From Desulfomicrobium sp. ZS1 (GTDB lineage: Bacteria; Desulfobacterota; Desulfovibrionia; Desulfovibrionales; Desulfomicrobiaceae), in contig NZ_CP100351.1 of assembly GCF_024204645.1 (NCBI RefSeq), positions 1,550,001 to 1,614,000 of the forward strand: a stretch of 64,000 nt of DNA, given 5' to 3'. Position 1 is the first letter of the stretch. Each line of letters starts with the position of its first letter. A program made the translations under genes and the position numbers. Positions 52,191-61,889 of the stretch are shown in pieces. A model generated the notes under the pieces. The model did no database searches. It had not been told where the DNA came from and saw only the letters and a list, made by a program, of their open reading frames with translations.

Positions 52191-53768
52191 TCATCCAGAC
52201 GCCTGGGCATGCTTAAGGGCATGCCCTCGCGCCAGTATCTCGTAAAAACAATCTTCCAATGCCTGATCCGTATCGACGTGAATGCAGGCGCCGGCAATCT
52301 CTTCGCCCAACGGCTCGAAACCGGCGATCATATCCTCGAAATGGATCAACCGCGCATCCGACTCCCCAGCCTTGATCTCGCGCTGCGCAAGCCTCGCCCT
52401 TATAGTCTGCGGGTCGCAAACGCATTCGACAAAGATAAGACCAGCCTTCTGATCCTTTGCCAGACGGATGGCCGACTCTCTCCACTGCGCCCTCGAAAAC
52501 GTGGCGTCCAGAACCACGGAGCGCCCTTTTTTGAGCTCATCCTGAGCCAGATTGAACAGCCCGGCGTAGACGCGACTGCGCAGCACGGGCCGATACGCCC
52601 CCGCATCAAAGGCAACCACGCCGTCATGAGGAAAATCCGGCTCCTGCTTTCTGACGGTGTCGGAGGCAAAACGGGGCATGAACAGCGCCTTGGCCACCCG
52701 GCCTGCCAGAGTCGATTTTCCCGACGCGGGCAGGCCGCAGAACACCCACAGCACCGGTCTGCCAAAGGACATGGCATAGCGGCAGGCCTGGTCCAGATAA
52801 CCACGAATCTCTCCTTTCACAACGGCCCGATCCGCAGCGTGCTCCAGAGAAAAGCAGGCCACCTTGAGACGCACAGTGGCGCGGTACGCCGCGTAAAAAT
52901 CCATGAGCGCGTACACCTCCGCATCCCCCGCCGCCATGACGTAAGCCCTGAGCAGCAGGAGTCCCGTGTCCGCATGCCCCAATCGGTCCAGATCCATGAT
53001 CAGAAAGGCCAGATCAAGGGCGCAGTCACCATACCTGAAACGCTCGTTGAACTCGATGCAGTCGATGACCTGCACCCCGTGATGAAAATAGACATGCTCA
53101 GCCCGCAGATCTCCGTGCCCGTCGCTGATACGTCCCTCCCGCACCCGGTGCATAAACAGTTCTACATGGTTATCCGCAAACGAGCGGCAGACCTGCCGAA
53201 AAAACTCCCATTTCTGCGCATCGAGCAAATCCTGCGCAAAAGGGTGAATCTGCGTAAAATTCTCCTCCATGTTGAAGCGAATATGCTCAAAATCGCCGTA
53301 CGCGTCGATGCCCTGCCCGCGCTCGGCCCTTTCGTGAAAAGCGGCCAAGGTTTCGCCCAGGCGTGAAATATTTTCCTGCGTTACCTTCCCCTCGCTCAGC
53401 AGGGCCTCAAGGCTGGCCTCATCCGGCAATCGCCGCATCTTTACGGCATATTCAAGCGCGTCTTCCACAGGGCCAAAACACAGGCCATTCCCGCCTTCGT
53501 GAATGCCCAGCACCTCTTGGTACACATCAAAGCTCAAGCGCTGGTTGAGCTTTATCTCCTGCATGCAAAAATATAGACGGCGGGCGGGATCACAAAAATC
53601 GAGAAATCCCAAATCCTTATGCTTTTTGAGTTTGTAGGCCCATTCTCCGGCCAGAAAAACGACGGAGATGTGGGTCTCCCGGCGTTCGACACGAGTGGCT
53701 GGATGCGGATAAAAAGCGGGTTCGGACATGGCCTGGCAAATATCTTCAAATCGTTGGGCGGAGTTCAT
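52191..53768 (-). CDS. aminoglycoside-phosphotransferase-like / P-loop kinase fusion protein
   Basis: This protein of about 525 residues joins two kinase folds. The N-terminal 320 residues resemble an APH-type kinase with the catalytic loop SDGHGDLRAEHVYF near residue 220 and metal motif IDCIEFNERFRYGDCALDLA. The C-terminal part is a P-loop kinase/chaperone-like domain with Walker A GLPASGKST near residue 345, followed by SDTVRKQ and VVLDATFSRAQWRE. Such fusions are widespread and annotated only as bifunctional AAA/APH proteins; their substrate is unknown. The ATG at 53,768 is preferred because GGGAG lies 8 bases upstream; an ATG eight codons earlier has no such site. Confidence 0.85.
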   Translation of the reverse strand: MNSAQRFEDICQAMSEPAFYPHPATRVERRETHISVVFLAGEWAYKLKKHKDLGFLDFCDPARRLYFCMQEIKLNQRLSFDVYQEVLGIHEGGNGLCFGPVEDALEYAVKMRRLPDEASLEALLSEGKVTQENISRLGETLAAFHERAERGQGIDAYGDFEHIRFNMEENFTQIHPFAQDLLDAQKWEFFRQVCRSFADNHVELFMHRVREGRISDGHGDLRAEHVYFHHGVQVIDCIEFNERFRYGDCALDLAFLIMDLDRLGHADTGLLLLRAYVMAAGDAEVYALMDFYAAYRATVRLKVACFSLEHAADRAVVKGEIRGYLDQACRYAMSFGRPVLWVFCGLPASGKSTLAGRVAKALFMPRFASDTVRKQEPDFPHDGVVAFDAGAYRPVLRSRVYAGLFNLAQDELKKGRSVVLDATFSRAQWRESAIRLAKDQKAGLIFVECVCDPQTIRARLAQREIKAGESDARLIHFEDMIAGFEPLGEEIAGACIHVDTDQALEDCFYEILARGHALKHAQASG

Positions 53769-53978
53769 GATACGCGCTCCCGGTTTCTTCATAATTCATA
53801 CGTTAGCACGACGCGGGTATTGTGTCATGTCGCGCCGACGAAGCAGAACTGATGAATTCCACCAAATTTTCCGAGAAGTCGCCCAAGAAAGCATCCGACT
53901 ATGGCAACCGGATACAACCACCCCGGCGAAGGATTCAATGGCGCGGAATCCCCCCAGCCAAACCAGGCCATTGCCGTG

Positions 53979-54404
53979 TCATCTGCTGAAAAAATCCGGG
54001 TTGTCGGGTACCCTGCGCGGGCGGCGGTTCTCGTCCACGGCCACGTAGCGGAACACCCCTTCGGTCACCAGCTCGCGCTGCGCCTCGTATGCGCCGACCA
54101 GTTGCCGCGCCCAGACCTCAAGCTTGATGTCCATGGACGAATTGCCCACATGCAGAAGCTCCGCATGCACGCAGATGGTGTCGCCCATGCGCACCGGCTT
54201 GTCGAAGCTCATCTTCTCCACGCTGACCGTCACGGTCCGCCCCTTGGAGACCTCCGAGGCCATGAGCCCCCCGGCCACGTCCATCTGGGCCAGAATCCAG
54301 CCGCCGAAAATGTCACCGCTGGGGTTGGTGTCCCGAGGCATGGCCAGAGTGCGCAGAACCAGCAATCCGCGGGGCTGTCGTCCGGCATTCTCTTCCAACT
54401 TCAT
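53979..54404 (-). CDS. acyl-CoA thioesterase, YciA type
   Basis: This 141-residue single hot-dog domain hydrolyses acyl-CoA thioesters. The active-site helix region is MPRDTNPSGDIFGGWILAQM at about residues 22-41, and VTVSVEKMSFDKPVRMGDTI is the conserved central strand pair. The length is typical of YciA. The ATG has an AAGGAG site. It is a single gene between convergent and divergent neighbours. Confidence 0.9.
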   Translation of the reverse strand: MKLEENAGRQPRGLLVLRTLAMPRDTNPSGDIFGGWILAQMDVAGGLMASEVSKGRTVTVSVEKMSFDKPVRMGDTICVHAELLHVGNSSMDIKLEVWARQLVGAYEAQRELVTEGVFRYVAVDENRRPRRVPDNPDFFSR

Positions 54405-54738
54405 CGTGTTCTCCTTTACGGCGACCGGCGTGAAGCGCGGTCAGCGTCGTGTTAATGCCTTTACGCGTTGCGACAGGCCGACTGTCGTCTGTTATCGCCC
54501 CAGTGTTCCTGAACCTCGGCACAGTCTTATGGACTGTCATGCATTTCCAGGCTATTTGCAACATGCCAAATCAGCTCTGCACCTGCTCGCCAGTAGCCAT
54601 GACAGGCCAGCATAGCACCCGTACGTTCCGGACTTTTCAAATCATGACAATCTGCGGTGCGCTAGGCGCGCGGCTGGCGAACCCGACAACAGCCGAAAAT
54701 TTCACCCAAGGCAGGTCGTGAGTAAACGGAGATTCAGC
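54405..54738. other. intergenic region without a recognisable gene
   Basis: About 330 bases between two divergent genes. Short frames are present, but none has a ribosome binding site or familiar sequence. It should hold both promoters. Confidence 0.5.
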
Positions 54739-55299
54739 ATGCAAAAATACGTTATCCTGGCTCTTTTGATCATATTTTCAGCGTCCTGCGCCCCTGCAAC
54801 CAAGTCAGGAGACAAGAAAAAAGACGTGGCTGCCGGGTATGAACATCTGGAAGCAAGAGAAAAATCGAAAAACGCAGTAGACCAGATTTATATTGGACAA
54901 TCAGGAGCATCATTCTATTACGACAGCAAGCTGTGGTCAGTAAAAAATAAATCTGTTTCAACAATCGATTTTTCAGCCAGAAGATTCACCAACGCGCATA
55001 TATTCATGTATGATGAAAAGATGCCGATGACTGAAATTCATAAAAAACTTGTTGAGCACTATCAGATGAAAAATGCGCAATTAGTTGAATCAGAATTCAT
55101 AAATGTAAATAATTCTGTACTTATTTACAACAAAATAGAAGGAATGATCAACAAAAGAGAGGTCTCGATCCTGAGCTATGGATTTTCCGAAGGTATGCAC
55201 ACGATAATCATGCACTGTTTCATTTATAAAAGCATGCTCAGAAGCGAGACGGAACAGGAGATCATCGAATTCTTAAATGGATTTGCCGCAGCAGGATGA
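54739..55299 (+). CDS. lipoprotein of unknown function
   Basis: This 186-residue protein starts MQKYVILALLIIFSASCAPA. That is a type II signal peptide with the lipobox SASC, so Cys17 should be lipid-modified and the protein anchored to a membrane. The mature part is Lys/Ser-rich, with alternating strands and a C-terminal helix. I recognise no family. The start at 54,739 has GGAG 7 bases upstream; a GTG 21 bases earlier lies before that site. The gene is less GC-rich than its neighbours (many AAA, AAT and ATA codons), which may mean recent acquisition. Confidence 0.75.
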   Translation: MQKYVILALLIIFSASCAPATKSGDKKKDVAAGYEHLEAREKSKNAVDQIYIGQSGASFYYDSKLWSVKNKSVSTIDFSARRFTNAHIFMYDEKMPMTEIHKKLVEHYQMKNAQLVESEFINVNNSVLIYNKIEGMINKREVSILSYGFSEGMHTIIMHCFIYKSMLRSETEQEIIEFLNGFAAAG

Positions 55300-55354
55300 C
55301 TCGCTTCCTGTGGACCGCGGTTGATGCCGCAGACCGCGTTCCCCGCAAAGAAAA

Positions 55355-55388
55355 AGCGCCAAGATGACACTTTCGTCAGCTTGGCGCT
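55355..55388. terminator. bidirectional terminator between the lipoprotein gene and lutC
   Basis: A 14-bp stem with one mismatch (AGCGCCAAGATGAC / GTCAGCTTGGCGCT) and a 6-base loop has A-rich sequence on the left (AAAGAAAAA) and TCTCTTTT on the right. It lies between the convergent lipoprotein and lutC genes. Confidence 0.85.
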
Positions 55389-55434
55389 CTCTTTTAGCGA
55401 ACGTGCTGTGCGCGCTCTTAAGCTAACGCGAATA

Positions 55435-56142
55435 TCAGGAAGCGACCACAAAAAGATGCATCTCGCGCGGACCATGCGCCCCGTGCACCAGGGTGGCCTC
55501 GATGTCGGCGGTCTTGCTCGGGCCGGTGATGATGCTCACGTTGGACGGCAGCTCCATGGCGCTGAGCAGGGAGAGCATCTGCCGGTAGGAGGCCAGCATG
55601 CGGCTGCGGGGAACCACCGCGATATGGATGGACGGCACCAGCGACACGGACCGCGCCCGGCCAAGGCCGCCGAGGAGCACCAGCGAGGCCGTGTCGGCCA
55701 GGAGGTAGTCGGCGGTGGTGAGGCCGATGTACGAGGCGATGACCTCGCGCCGGAACTCCTCGCGCTCAGACTGGCTGAAGGAGTCCGCGCCCGGCACCGA
55801 CTTGACGGCGATCTCGGCGCCCAGACGCCCTTCAAGGCCCAGTCCCTCAAGAATGGGGTCGCTCCAGCGCATGATCTGTTTCACTGTGCCCCATTCCGGG
55901 TCGCGTTCCCGGGCCAGGGAGGCGATGGCTTCGCCGCAGGCATCCAGATCCGGACACTCGTGCACCTGCAGATTGAGCGCCTTCGCCTCAATGCGGATGC
56001 TCTCCATCCAGCCGTCCCGCTCCGTGGCCTTTGCGTCCGCGCAATGCACAAAATCGTCGCTCTTGGCAAAGACCAGCGTGTCGCGGCCGTCATTGGCCCG
56101 CACTCCCAGCGCCTGCCGAACCCGTTCAATGATGCGGCTCAT
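55435..56142 (-). CDS. lutC: lactate utilization protein LutC
   Basis: This 235-residue LUD-domain protein is the third component of the LutABC L-lactate-oxidising complex. The conserved segments EVIASYIGLTTADYLLADTA, then SLVPSIHIAVVPRSRML, and SIITGPSKTADIEATLVHGA near the end are typical of LutC/YkgG. The ATG at 56,142 has an AGGAGG site 5 bases upstream and overlaps the lutB stop by four bases (ATGA). A longer open frame upstream is only the shadow of lutB. A terminator follows. Confidence 0.92.
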   Translation of the reverse strand: MSRIIERVRQALGVRANDGRDTLVFAKSDDFVHCADAKATERDGWMESIRIEAKALNLQVHECPDLDACGEAIASLARERDPEWGTVKQIMRWSDPILEGLGLEGRLGAEIAVKSVPGADSFSQSEREEFRREVIASYIGLTTADYLLADTASLVLLGGLGRARSVSLVPSIHIAVVPRSRMLASYRQMLSLLSAMELPSNVSIITGPSKTADIEATLVHGAHGPREMHLFVVAS

Positions 56143-57584
56143 GCGTCCCTCCTTGTCGTGTCCCGACGCGCCCAGCGCCGGGCAAAGCTTTTCTTCGCCA
56201 AAGGCGGAAAATCGCGGCCTCTGGTCCAGCCGCCAAGCGGTCCGGGCAGGCGCCTGATCCAGCCGTTTTTGCGGGGCAGCAATCTCTGACAAAACCCGGC
56301 CAAGAGGCTCATCGCGTCGTACATGCGCCGATGCCGCATAATTACCGACCACGCTCCAAAAACCAGCTTTGTAGGCAGGCTCTGGGGGCGCACGTTCCAG
56401 CGTGCATCGCCATTGGCCAATTTGAAACGCAGCAGCGAAAGCATGCGCGGCAGGTCGTTGTCCACGGGGCAAACCTGCTTGCAGGCTCCGCACAGGGTTT
56501 CCCCCTGACAGAGATGGTGGCAGGCGTTGATGCCTTGCGTCAGGGGCGTAAAGACCGCGCCGATGGGACCGCAGTACGGCGAGCCATAACTGTGGCCGCC
56601 GATGGCCATGTAGACCGGGCAGACATTCAGACATCCGCCGCAGCGTACGCAATGCAGCACCTCGCGAAAATCCGGGTCGGCCAGGATGCGGCTGCGGCCG
56701 TTGTCCACCAGGACCAGATGGAATTCTTCAGGTCCGTCGGGCTCCTCATCCAGGCGTGGCCCGCCCACATAACTGACATAGGTGGAGATCTTCTGTCCGG
56801 CCGCGGCGCGGGTCAGCATGCGCAAGAGGATGTCGTGGTCTTCAAGGGTGGCGGCGATCTTCTCGATGCCGAGCAGCACGACGTGCACCCTCGGCATGGT
56901 CGTGGCCATACGGATGTTGCCCTCGTTGGAGACGATGGTCACGTGCCCGGTCTCGGCGCAGGCGGTGTTGCCGCCGGAGATGCCCATGTCGGCGCCCAGC
57001 ATCTTTTCGCGCAGTGCCTTTCGCGCCATGGCGGTCAGGGTCGGCGGATCATCCGTGTAGGGCTCGCCCAGTTTTTCGGCGAAAAGTTCGCCGACCTGCT
57101 CGCGGGTGTAATGGATGGCCGGGGCGATGATGTGCGAGGGCGCTTCGCCCTTGAGCTGCACGATATATTCGCCAAGGTCCGTCTCCACGGTCTCGATGCC
57201 GGCGGCTTCAAGCGCGTCGTTGAGATGAATCTCCTCGCTGAGCATGGACTTGCCCTTGACCACGCGGCGGACCTGAAACCGTTTGGCCACCCCTAGGCAG
57301 TATTCCACGGCATCTTCACCGGTCTCGGCCAGATGGACATGGCCGCCCCTGGCCCGGATGTTCGCAGCCAAGGTTTCAAGCACCACGTCCAGATTGTCGA
57401 CGATCTTGCGTCGCACGGCCTTGGCGTCCTGACGCGGATCGTGCTCCGGCGAGAGCTGATTGTAGAGATTCACGGCGTTACGGCCGAATTTATCCCGAAG
57501 CTTGCCAAGGGCCTTGTGCAGCTGCTTGTCCTGCACGGCCTTGGCAGCCAGTTCCCTGTATTGCAGCGGATCCTGTTTCAGCAT
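56139..57584 (-). CDS. lutB: lactate utilization iron-sulfur protein LutB
   Basis: This 481-residue protein has an N-terminal LUD domain (residues about 65-295, with SEEIHLNDALEAAGIETVET and MLGADMGISGGNTACAETG), then two 4Fe-4S motifs, CVRCGGCLNVCP near residue 311 and CGACKQVCP near 363. A C-terminal DUF3390-type part (FKLANGDARWNVRPQSLPTK) follows. It carries electrons in lactate oxidation to pyruvate. It starts one base after the lutA stop and overlaps lutC, so the three form one operon. Confidence 0.95.
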   Translation of the reverse strand: MLKQDPLQYRELAAKAVQDKQLHKALGKLRDKFGRNAVNLYNQLSPEHDPRQDAKAVRRKIVDNLDVVLETLAANIRARGGHVHLAETGEDAVEYCLGVAKRFQVRRVVKGKSMLSEEIHLNDALEAAGIETVETDLGEYIVQLKGEAPSHIIAPAIHYTREQVGELFAEKLGEPYTDDPPTLTAMARKALREKMLGADMGISGGNTACAETGHVTIVSNEGNIRMATTMPRVHVVLLGIEKIAATLEDHDILLRMLTRAAAGQKISTYVSYVGGPRLDEEPDGPEEFHLVLVDNGRSRILADPDFREVLHCVRCGGCLNVCPVYMAIGGHSYGSPYCGPIGAVFTPLTQGINACHHLCQGETLCGACKQVCPVDNDLPRMLSLLRFKLANGDARWNVRPQSLPTKLVFGAWSVIMRHRRMYDAMSLLAGFCQRLLPRKNGWIRRLPGPLGGWTRGRDFPPLAKKSFARRWARRDTTRRDA

Positions 57585-57585
57585 C

Positions 57586-58320
57586 TCACTCCTCCCCGGC
57601 CAGGATTTCGGCGATATGGTGCACGCTGATGGGCAACTCGCGGCGACGGATCATGCCCTGCATATGCATGAGGCAGCCCATGTCGCACCCGACCACCGCG
57701 CCCGTGCCCGTGGCCTGGATGTTGGCCAGCTTGGTTTCAAGCAGGGCCTCGGAAATTTCCGGATATTTGGCCGAAAACGTACCACCGAAGCCGCAGCATT
57801 CATCGGAGCGGGTCATTTCGACAAGCGTGAGCCCGCGCACTTTGGAAAGGAGCGTCCGGGGCTGATCCTTGACGCCGAGCCCGCGCAGCAGGTGACAGGA
57901 ATCATGGTAGGTGACCTCCCCGTTCCAGGTCGCGCCGACATCGGTCACTCCCAGCACGTCGACCAGAAACTCGGTGAACTCGAAGGTCTTGGCGGCCACC
58001 TTTTTGGCACGTTCAAGCAGGCGGGGATCCTTGGCAAAAAGTTCCATGTAATGATGCCGGACCATGTTCACGCACGAACCCGAAGGACAGACAATGACCT
58101 CGGCGTGTTCGAACACGTCCAGGTAATGCAGGGCCAGCCGCGCCGCCTCATCGCGGTATCCGGCGTTGAAAGCCGGCTGTCCGCAGCAAGTCTGGTCCGG
58201 GGGATAGTCGAGGGTGAGCCCCTGGCGCTCCAGCACCTTGACCATGGCTTCGCCTACTTCAGGAAAACAGGAATCCACTATGCACTGGATGAACAGGGTC
58301 ACCCTTGTTGGTTTGGTCAT
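57586..58320 (-). CDS. lutA: lactate utilization protein LutA
   Basis: This 244-residue protein has two CCG domains: TCCGQPAFNAGY near residue 44 with CPSGSCVNMV, and SDECCGFGGTFSAKYPEISE near residue 171 with GCDMGCLMHM. The cysteine-rich motifs bind iron-sulfur or related cofactors, as in LutA/LldE and the GlpC/heterodisulfide reductase family. It is first in the lutABC operon. The downstream order A-B-C and tight spacing support the assignment. Confidence 0.95.
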   Translation of the reverse strand: MTKPTRVTLFIQCIVDSCFPEVGEAMVKVLERQGLTLDYPPDQTCCGQPAFNAGYRDEAARLALHYLDVFEHAEVIVCPSGSCVNMVRHHYMELFAKDPRLLERAKKVAAKTFEFTEFLVDVLGVTDVGATWNGEVTYHDSCHLLRGLGVKDQPRTLLSKVRGLTLVEMTRSDECCGFGGTFSAKYPEISEALLETKLANIQATGTGAVVGCDMGCLMHMQGMIRRRELPISVHHIAEILAGEE

Positions 58321-58528
58321 TCAAACACCTCGCAAGCGCTGCTGCGCCAGTCTATAAATACGAAATAATGGCGTTCCGGCGCCAAACGAAAAATCATCAC
58401 CCACTGTCTGCGGAACTGGCACAGCGCAATCACCACCTGCGCTAGCCCCCCCCCTGCACGGGTCAAGGGGCCTAGCCCCTTGCGGGGCCCGGGGCAGCGC
58501 CCCGCCTCTTTTCTTCCGCCTCTTCTCT
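58321..58528. other. GC-rich palindromic spacer between livF and lutA
   Basis: The DNA at 58,444-58,515 is very G/C-rich with nested palindromes (GGGGCCTAGCCCC, then GGGGCCCGGGGCAGCGCCCC), probably a dispersed hairpin element that ends liv transcription. No gene is present. The lutA promoter should lie at 58,330-58,440. Confidence 0.5.
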
Positions 58529-59219
58529 TCACGCCCCCAGATACGCCGCCAGAACGCGGTCGTCGTCCAGCAGGGCCCGGGCTTGGCCGGTGGCGGCGAT
58601 CTGTCCGGATTCGAGGACGTAGCCACGGTGGGAATGGGCCAGGGCCAAGCGGGCGTTCTGCTCCACAAGGAGGATGGTCATGCCCTGGGCGCTCAAGGTG
58701 TCGAGGATGGCGAAAATCTCTTCCACCACCAGCGGGGCGAGTCCCAGGGACGGTTCATCGAGCAGGAGCATGCGCGGCGAGCTCATGAGGGCGCGGGCGA
58801 TGGCCAGCATCTGCTGTTCGCCGCCGGAGAGGGTCCCGGCCGGCTGACGGCGGCGTTCGCGCAGGCGCGGAAACATGGCGTAGGATTTTTCCAGATCGCG
58901 CGCGATGCCGTCTTTGTCCTTGCGGATGTAGGCGCCGAGCAGGAGGTTGTCCTCGATGCTCTGCCTGGCCAGAACCTGGCGTCCTTCGGGACAATGGGCG
59001 AGCCCGGCGCGCACAATGGCATCGGGGCGGGTTTTGGCTATGTCCGTCCCGGCGAACGAAAGGGAGCCGGAGGCGATGCGGGCCAGGCCGGAGACGGCAC
59101 GCAGGATGGTGCTCTTGCCCGCGCCGTTGGCGCCGATGAGGGTGACCACCTCGCCATGTTCCACATACAGGCTGACCTCGCGCACGGCCTTGACCGCGCC
59201 GTAGTTCACGCTGACCTGA

Positions 59220-59239
<20 letters not shown>
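58529..59239 (-). CDS. livF: branched-chain amino-acid ABC transporter ATPase LivF
   Basis: This 236-residue ABC ATPase has Walker A GANGAGKST at about 36-44, the signature LSGGEQQMLAIARALM and Walker B MLLLDEPSLGLAP. The sequence ending DRVLAAYLGA is typical of LivF. It is the fifth gene of livKHMGF. The ATG at 59,239 overlaps the end of livG by 20 bases and matches the family start; an upstream in-frame extension is a livG shadow. Confidence 0.95.
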
Positions 59240-60001
<762 letters not shown>

Positions 60002-60002
<1 letters not shown>

Positions 60003-60892
60003 CAGGCCACCCCCGAAGCTTTGCGGCGCAGGGAGGCCAGCAACCCGGCAATGCCCTGGGGCAGGTAGATGCAGGCCACGACCAGGACGATGCCATTCAT
60101 GATCAGGCGGGCGTCTTTGAGCGGGCGCAGCACCTCGGGCAAGGCGACCAGCAGGATCGCGCCCAGCAGCGGGCCCCAGATGGAACGCGCCCCGCCGATG
60201 AGCACATAGGCCAGGCAGGCCACGGAAGCGTCGAAGCTGCTCTGGCGGGCGTTCCAGGTGTTCAGGAACGGCGCGCTCATGGCCCCTACCACTCCGGCCA
60301 GGCCACAACCGATGACAAAGGCGCGTACTTTTTCGTAAGTGGTGGAAATGCCCATGGCCTGGGCGGCCAGTTCGTCCTCGCGGATGGCCATGAAGGACCG
60401 GCCGGCCACGGTGCGGGTCAGGCGCCAGGAAAAGAGCAGCATGACGATGAGGAGCGGCCCGAAGAACCACAGATACGCGATGCGTTTTTCGAAAGGTTGC
60501 GGGATGCCGAAGAGCCCCACAGCCCCACCGGTCACGTCGAGGACAAGCACCACGACATTGAGCACCTGCACAAAGGCGATGGTCGCCAAGGCCAGATAGA
60601 TGCCGCGCAGCCGCAGGGCCGGGATGCCGACCAATAAGCCCAGGAGCACGCTTGCCAGCATGGCGATGAGCCATTCCACGGGATAGAGGGCCGGGCCCAG
60701 GGTTTCCCGCCAGGCGGCAAAGAGCGGGCTCGTGCCCATGATGGCCGCGATGTAGCCGCCCATGGAATAGAAACCGATGCTGGCCAGGGAGAGCTGCCCG
60801 GCCATGAGCGGATACCACAGGCTCATGCCCAGCAGGGCCTGCTGGATAATGGCCACCATCAAAAAACCGTAGTTGTCGAGAAACATGCCCAT
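60002..60892 (-). CDS. livM: branched-chain amino-acid ABC transporter permease LivM
   Basis: This permease of about 296 residues has eight or so membrane spans and the LivM hallmark VGIPALRLRGIYLALATIAF plus FMAIREDELAAQAMGI (EAA-like loop) and VLIGGARSIWGPLLGAILLV. The start could be the ATG at 60,892 or the one at 60,886; the latter has slightly better spacing from an AGG. It starts about one base after the livH stop. Confidence 0.92.
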
Positions 60893-60893
60893 C

Positions 60894-61844
60894 CTAGACC
60901 TTCTGGATGGTTTGCTGGCCAAGCAGCCCTTGCGGGCGGGCCAGAAGAATGACGAAAAGCATGACAAAGGCCACGGCCTCTTTCATGGACGAATAATCCG
61001 GGGGCAAAAACGCCTCGCCCAGACCGATGACCAGCCCGCCAAGGACAGCGCCGGGGATGCTGCCGAGCCCCCCGAGCACGATAACCGCCAGACCTTTAAG
61101 GCCGTAGCTGACGCCGAAATACGGTCCGGCCAGCCCGAAGCTCGCGCCGATGAGGGTCCCGGCCAGGCCGCCCAGGGCGCCGGAGATGAAAAACGTGGAC
61201 AGGATGTAGCGGTCCACGTTGATGCCGAGGAGGCTCGCGGTTTCGGGATTCTCGGCCGTGGCCTGCAGGGCCTTGCCCATGCGCGTCCTGTTCATGAACC
61301 AGGCCAGCGCGAGGAGCATGACCAGGCTCACGCACAGGATGATGAGCTGCACGGTGCGCACGGCCAGAATCTTGCCGTCCATCTTGAAGATCATGGCCAT
61401 GGGCAGGGAGCCGAAGATGCCCGAAGGAAAGGAGTAGATCTCCGCCCCGACGAGAAATTGCAGGCAATTGACCAGGATGAGCGCCACGCCAAGGCTGCTG
61501 ACCAGGGCCAGAAGCGGATCGGCGCCCTTGGCCCGCAACGGCCGAAAGGCCAGGCGTTCGACCAGGACGCCGACAAAACCGGCCATGACCGAGCCGCCCA
61601 GAAGGGCCAGGGGAAAGGGCAGGCTGAACGGCAGGCTCGTACCGGCCAGGAGTCCATTCAAGCCGAAATCACCGACGGCCAGGGCGTAGGTGCAGTATGC
61701 GCCGAGGGTGAAGACCGCGCCGTGGGCGAAATTGATGATCCCCAGGATGGAAAAGACCAACGTGTAGCCGAGGGCGAAGATGGCGTAGACCGAACCAATG
61801 GAGAGGCCGTTCAGGATGTTTTGCAGAATAGAGACGATATTCAT
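60894..61844 (-). CDS. livH: branched-chain amino-acid ABC transporter permease LivH
   Basis: This 316-residue inner-membrane permease has the LivH start NILNGLSIGSVYAIFALGYT, the motif GIINFAHGAVFTLGAY and the cytoplasmic EAA-like loop GKALQATAENPETASLLGIN. It ends with a GGLGSIPGAVLGGLVIGLGE segment typical of the family. It pairs with LivM to form the channel. The order K-H-M-G-F is standard. Confidence 0.95.
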   Translation of the reverse strand: MNIVSILQNILNGLSIGSVYAIFALGYTLVFSILGIINFAHGAVFTLGAYCTYALAVGDFGLNGLLAGTSLPFSLPFPLALLGGSVMAGFVGVLVERLAFRPLRAKGADPLLALVSSLGVALILVNCLQFLVGAEIYSFPSGIFGSLPMAMIFKMDGKILAVRTVQLIILCVSLVMLLALAWFMNRTRMGKALQATAENPETASLLGINVDRYILSTFFISGALGGLAGTLIGASFGLAGPYFGVSYGLKGLAVIVLGGLGSIPGAVLGGLVIGLGEAFLPPDYSSMKEAVAFVMLFVILLARPQGLLGQQTIQKV

Positions 61845-61889
61845 GATATGCCAAAAGCCGGGGAAGCGCCGCTCCCCCGGCAGGATGCG

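Noticed and set aside
55435-56652. A 405-codon reading for lutC
   Set aside because: The extra 170 codons lie inside lutB in another frame and read as Arg/Pro-rich nonsense. The ATG at 56,142 has an AGGAGG site and the expected 4-base overlap.
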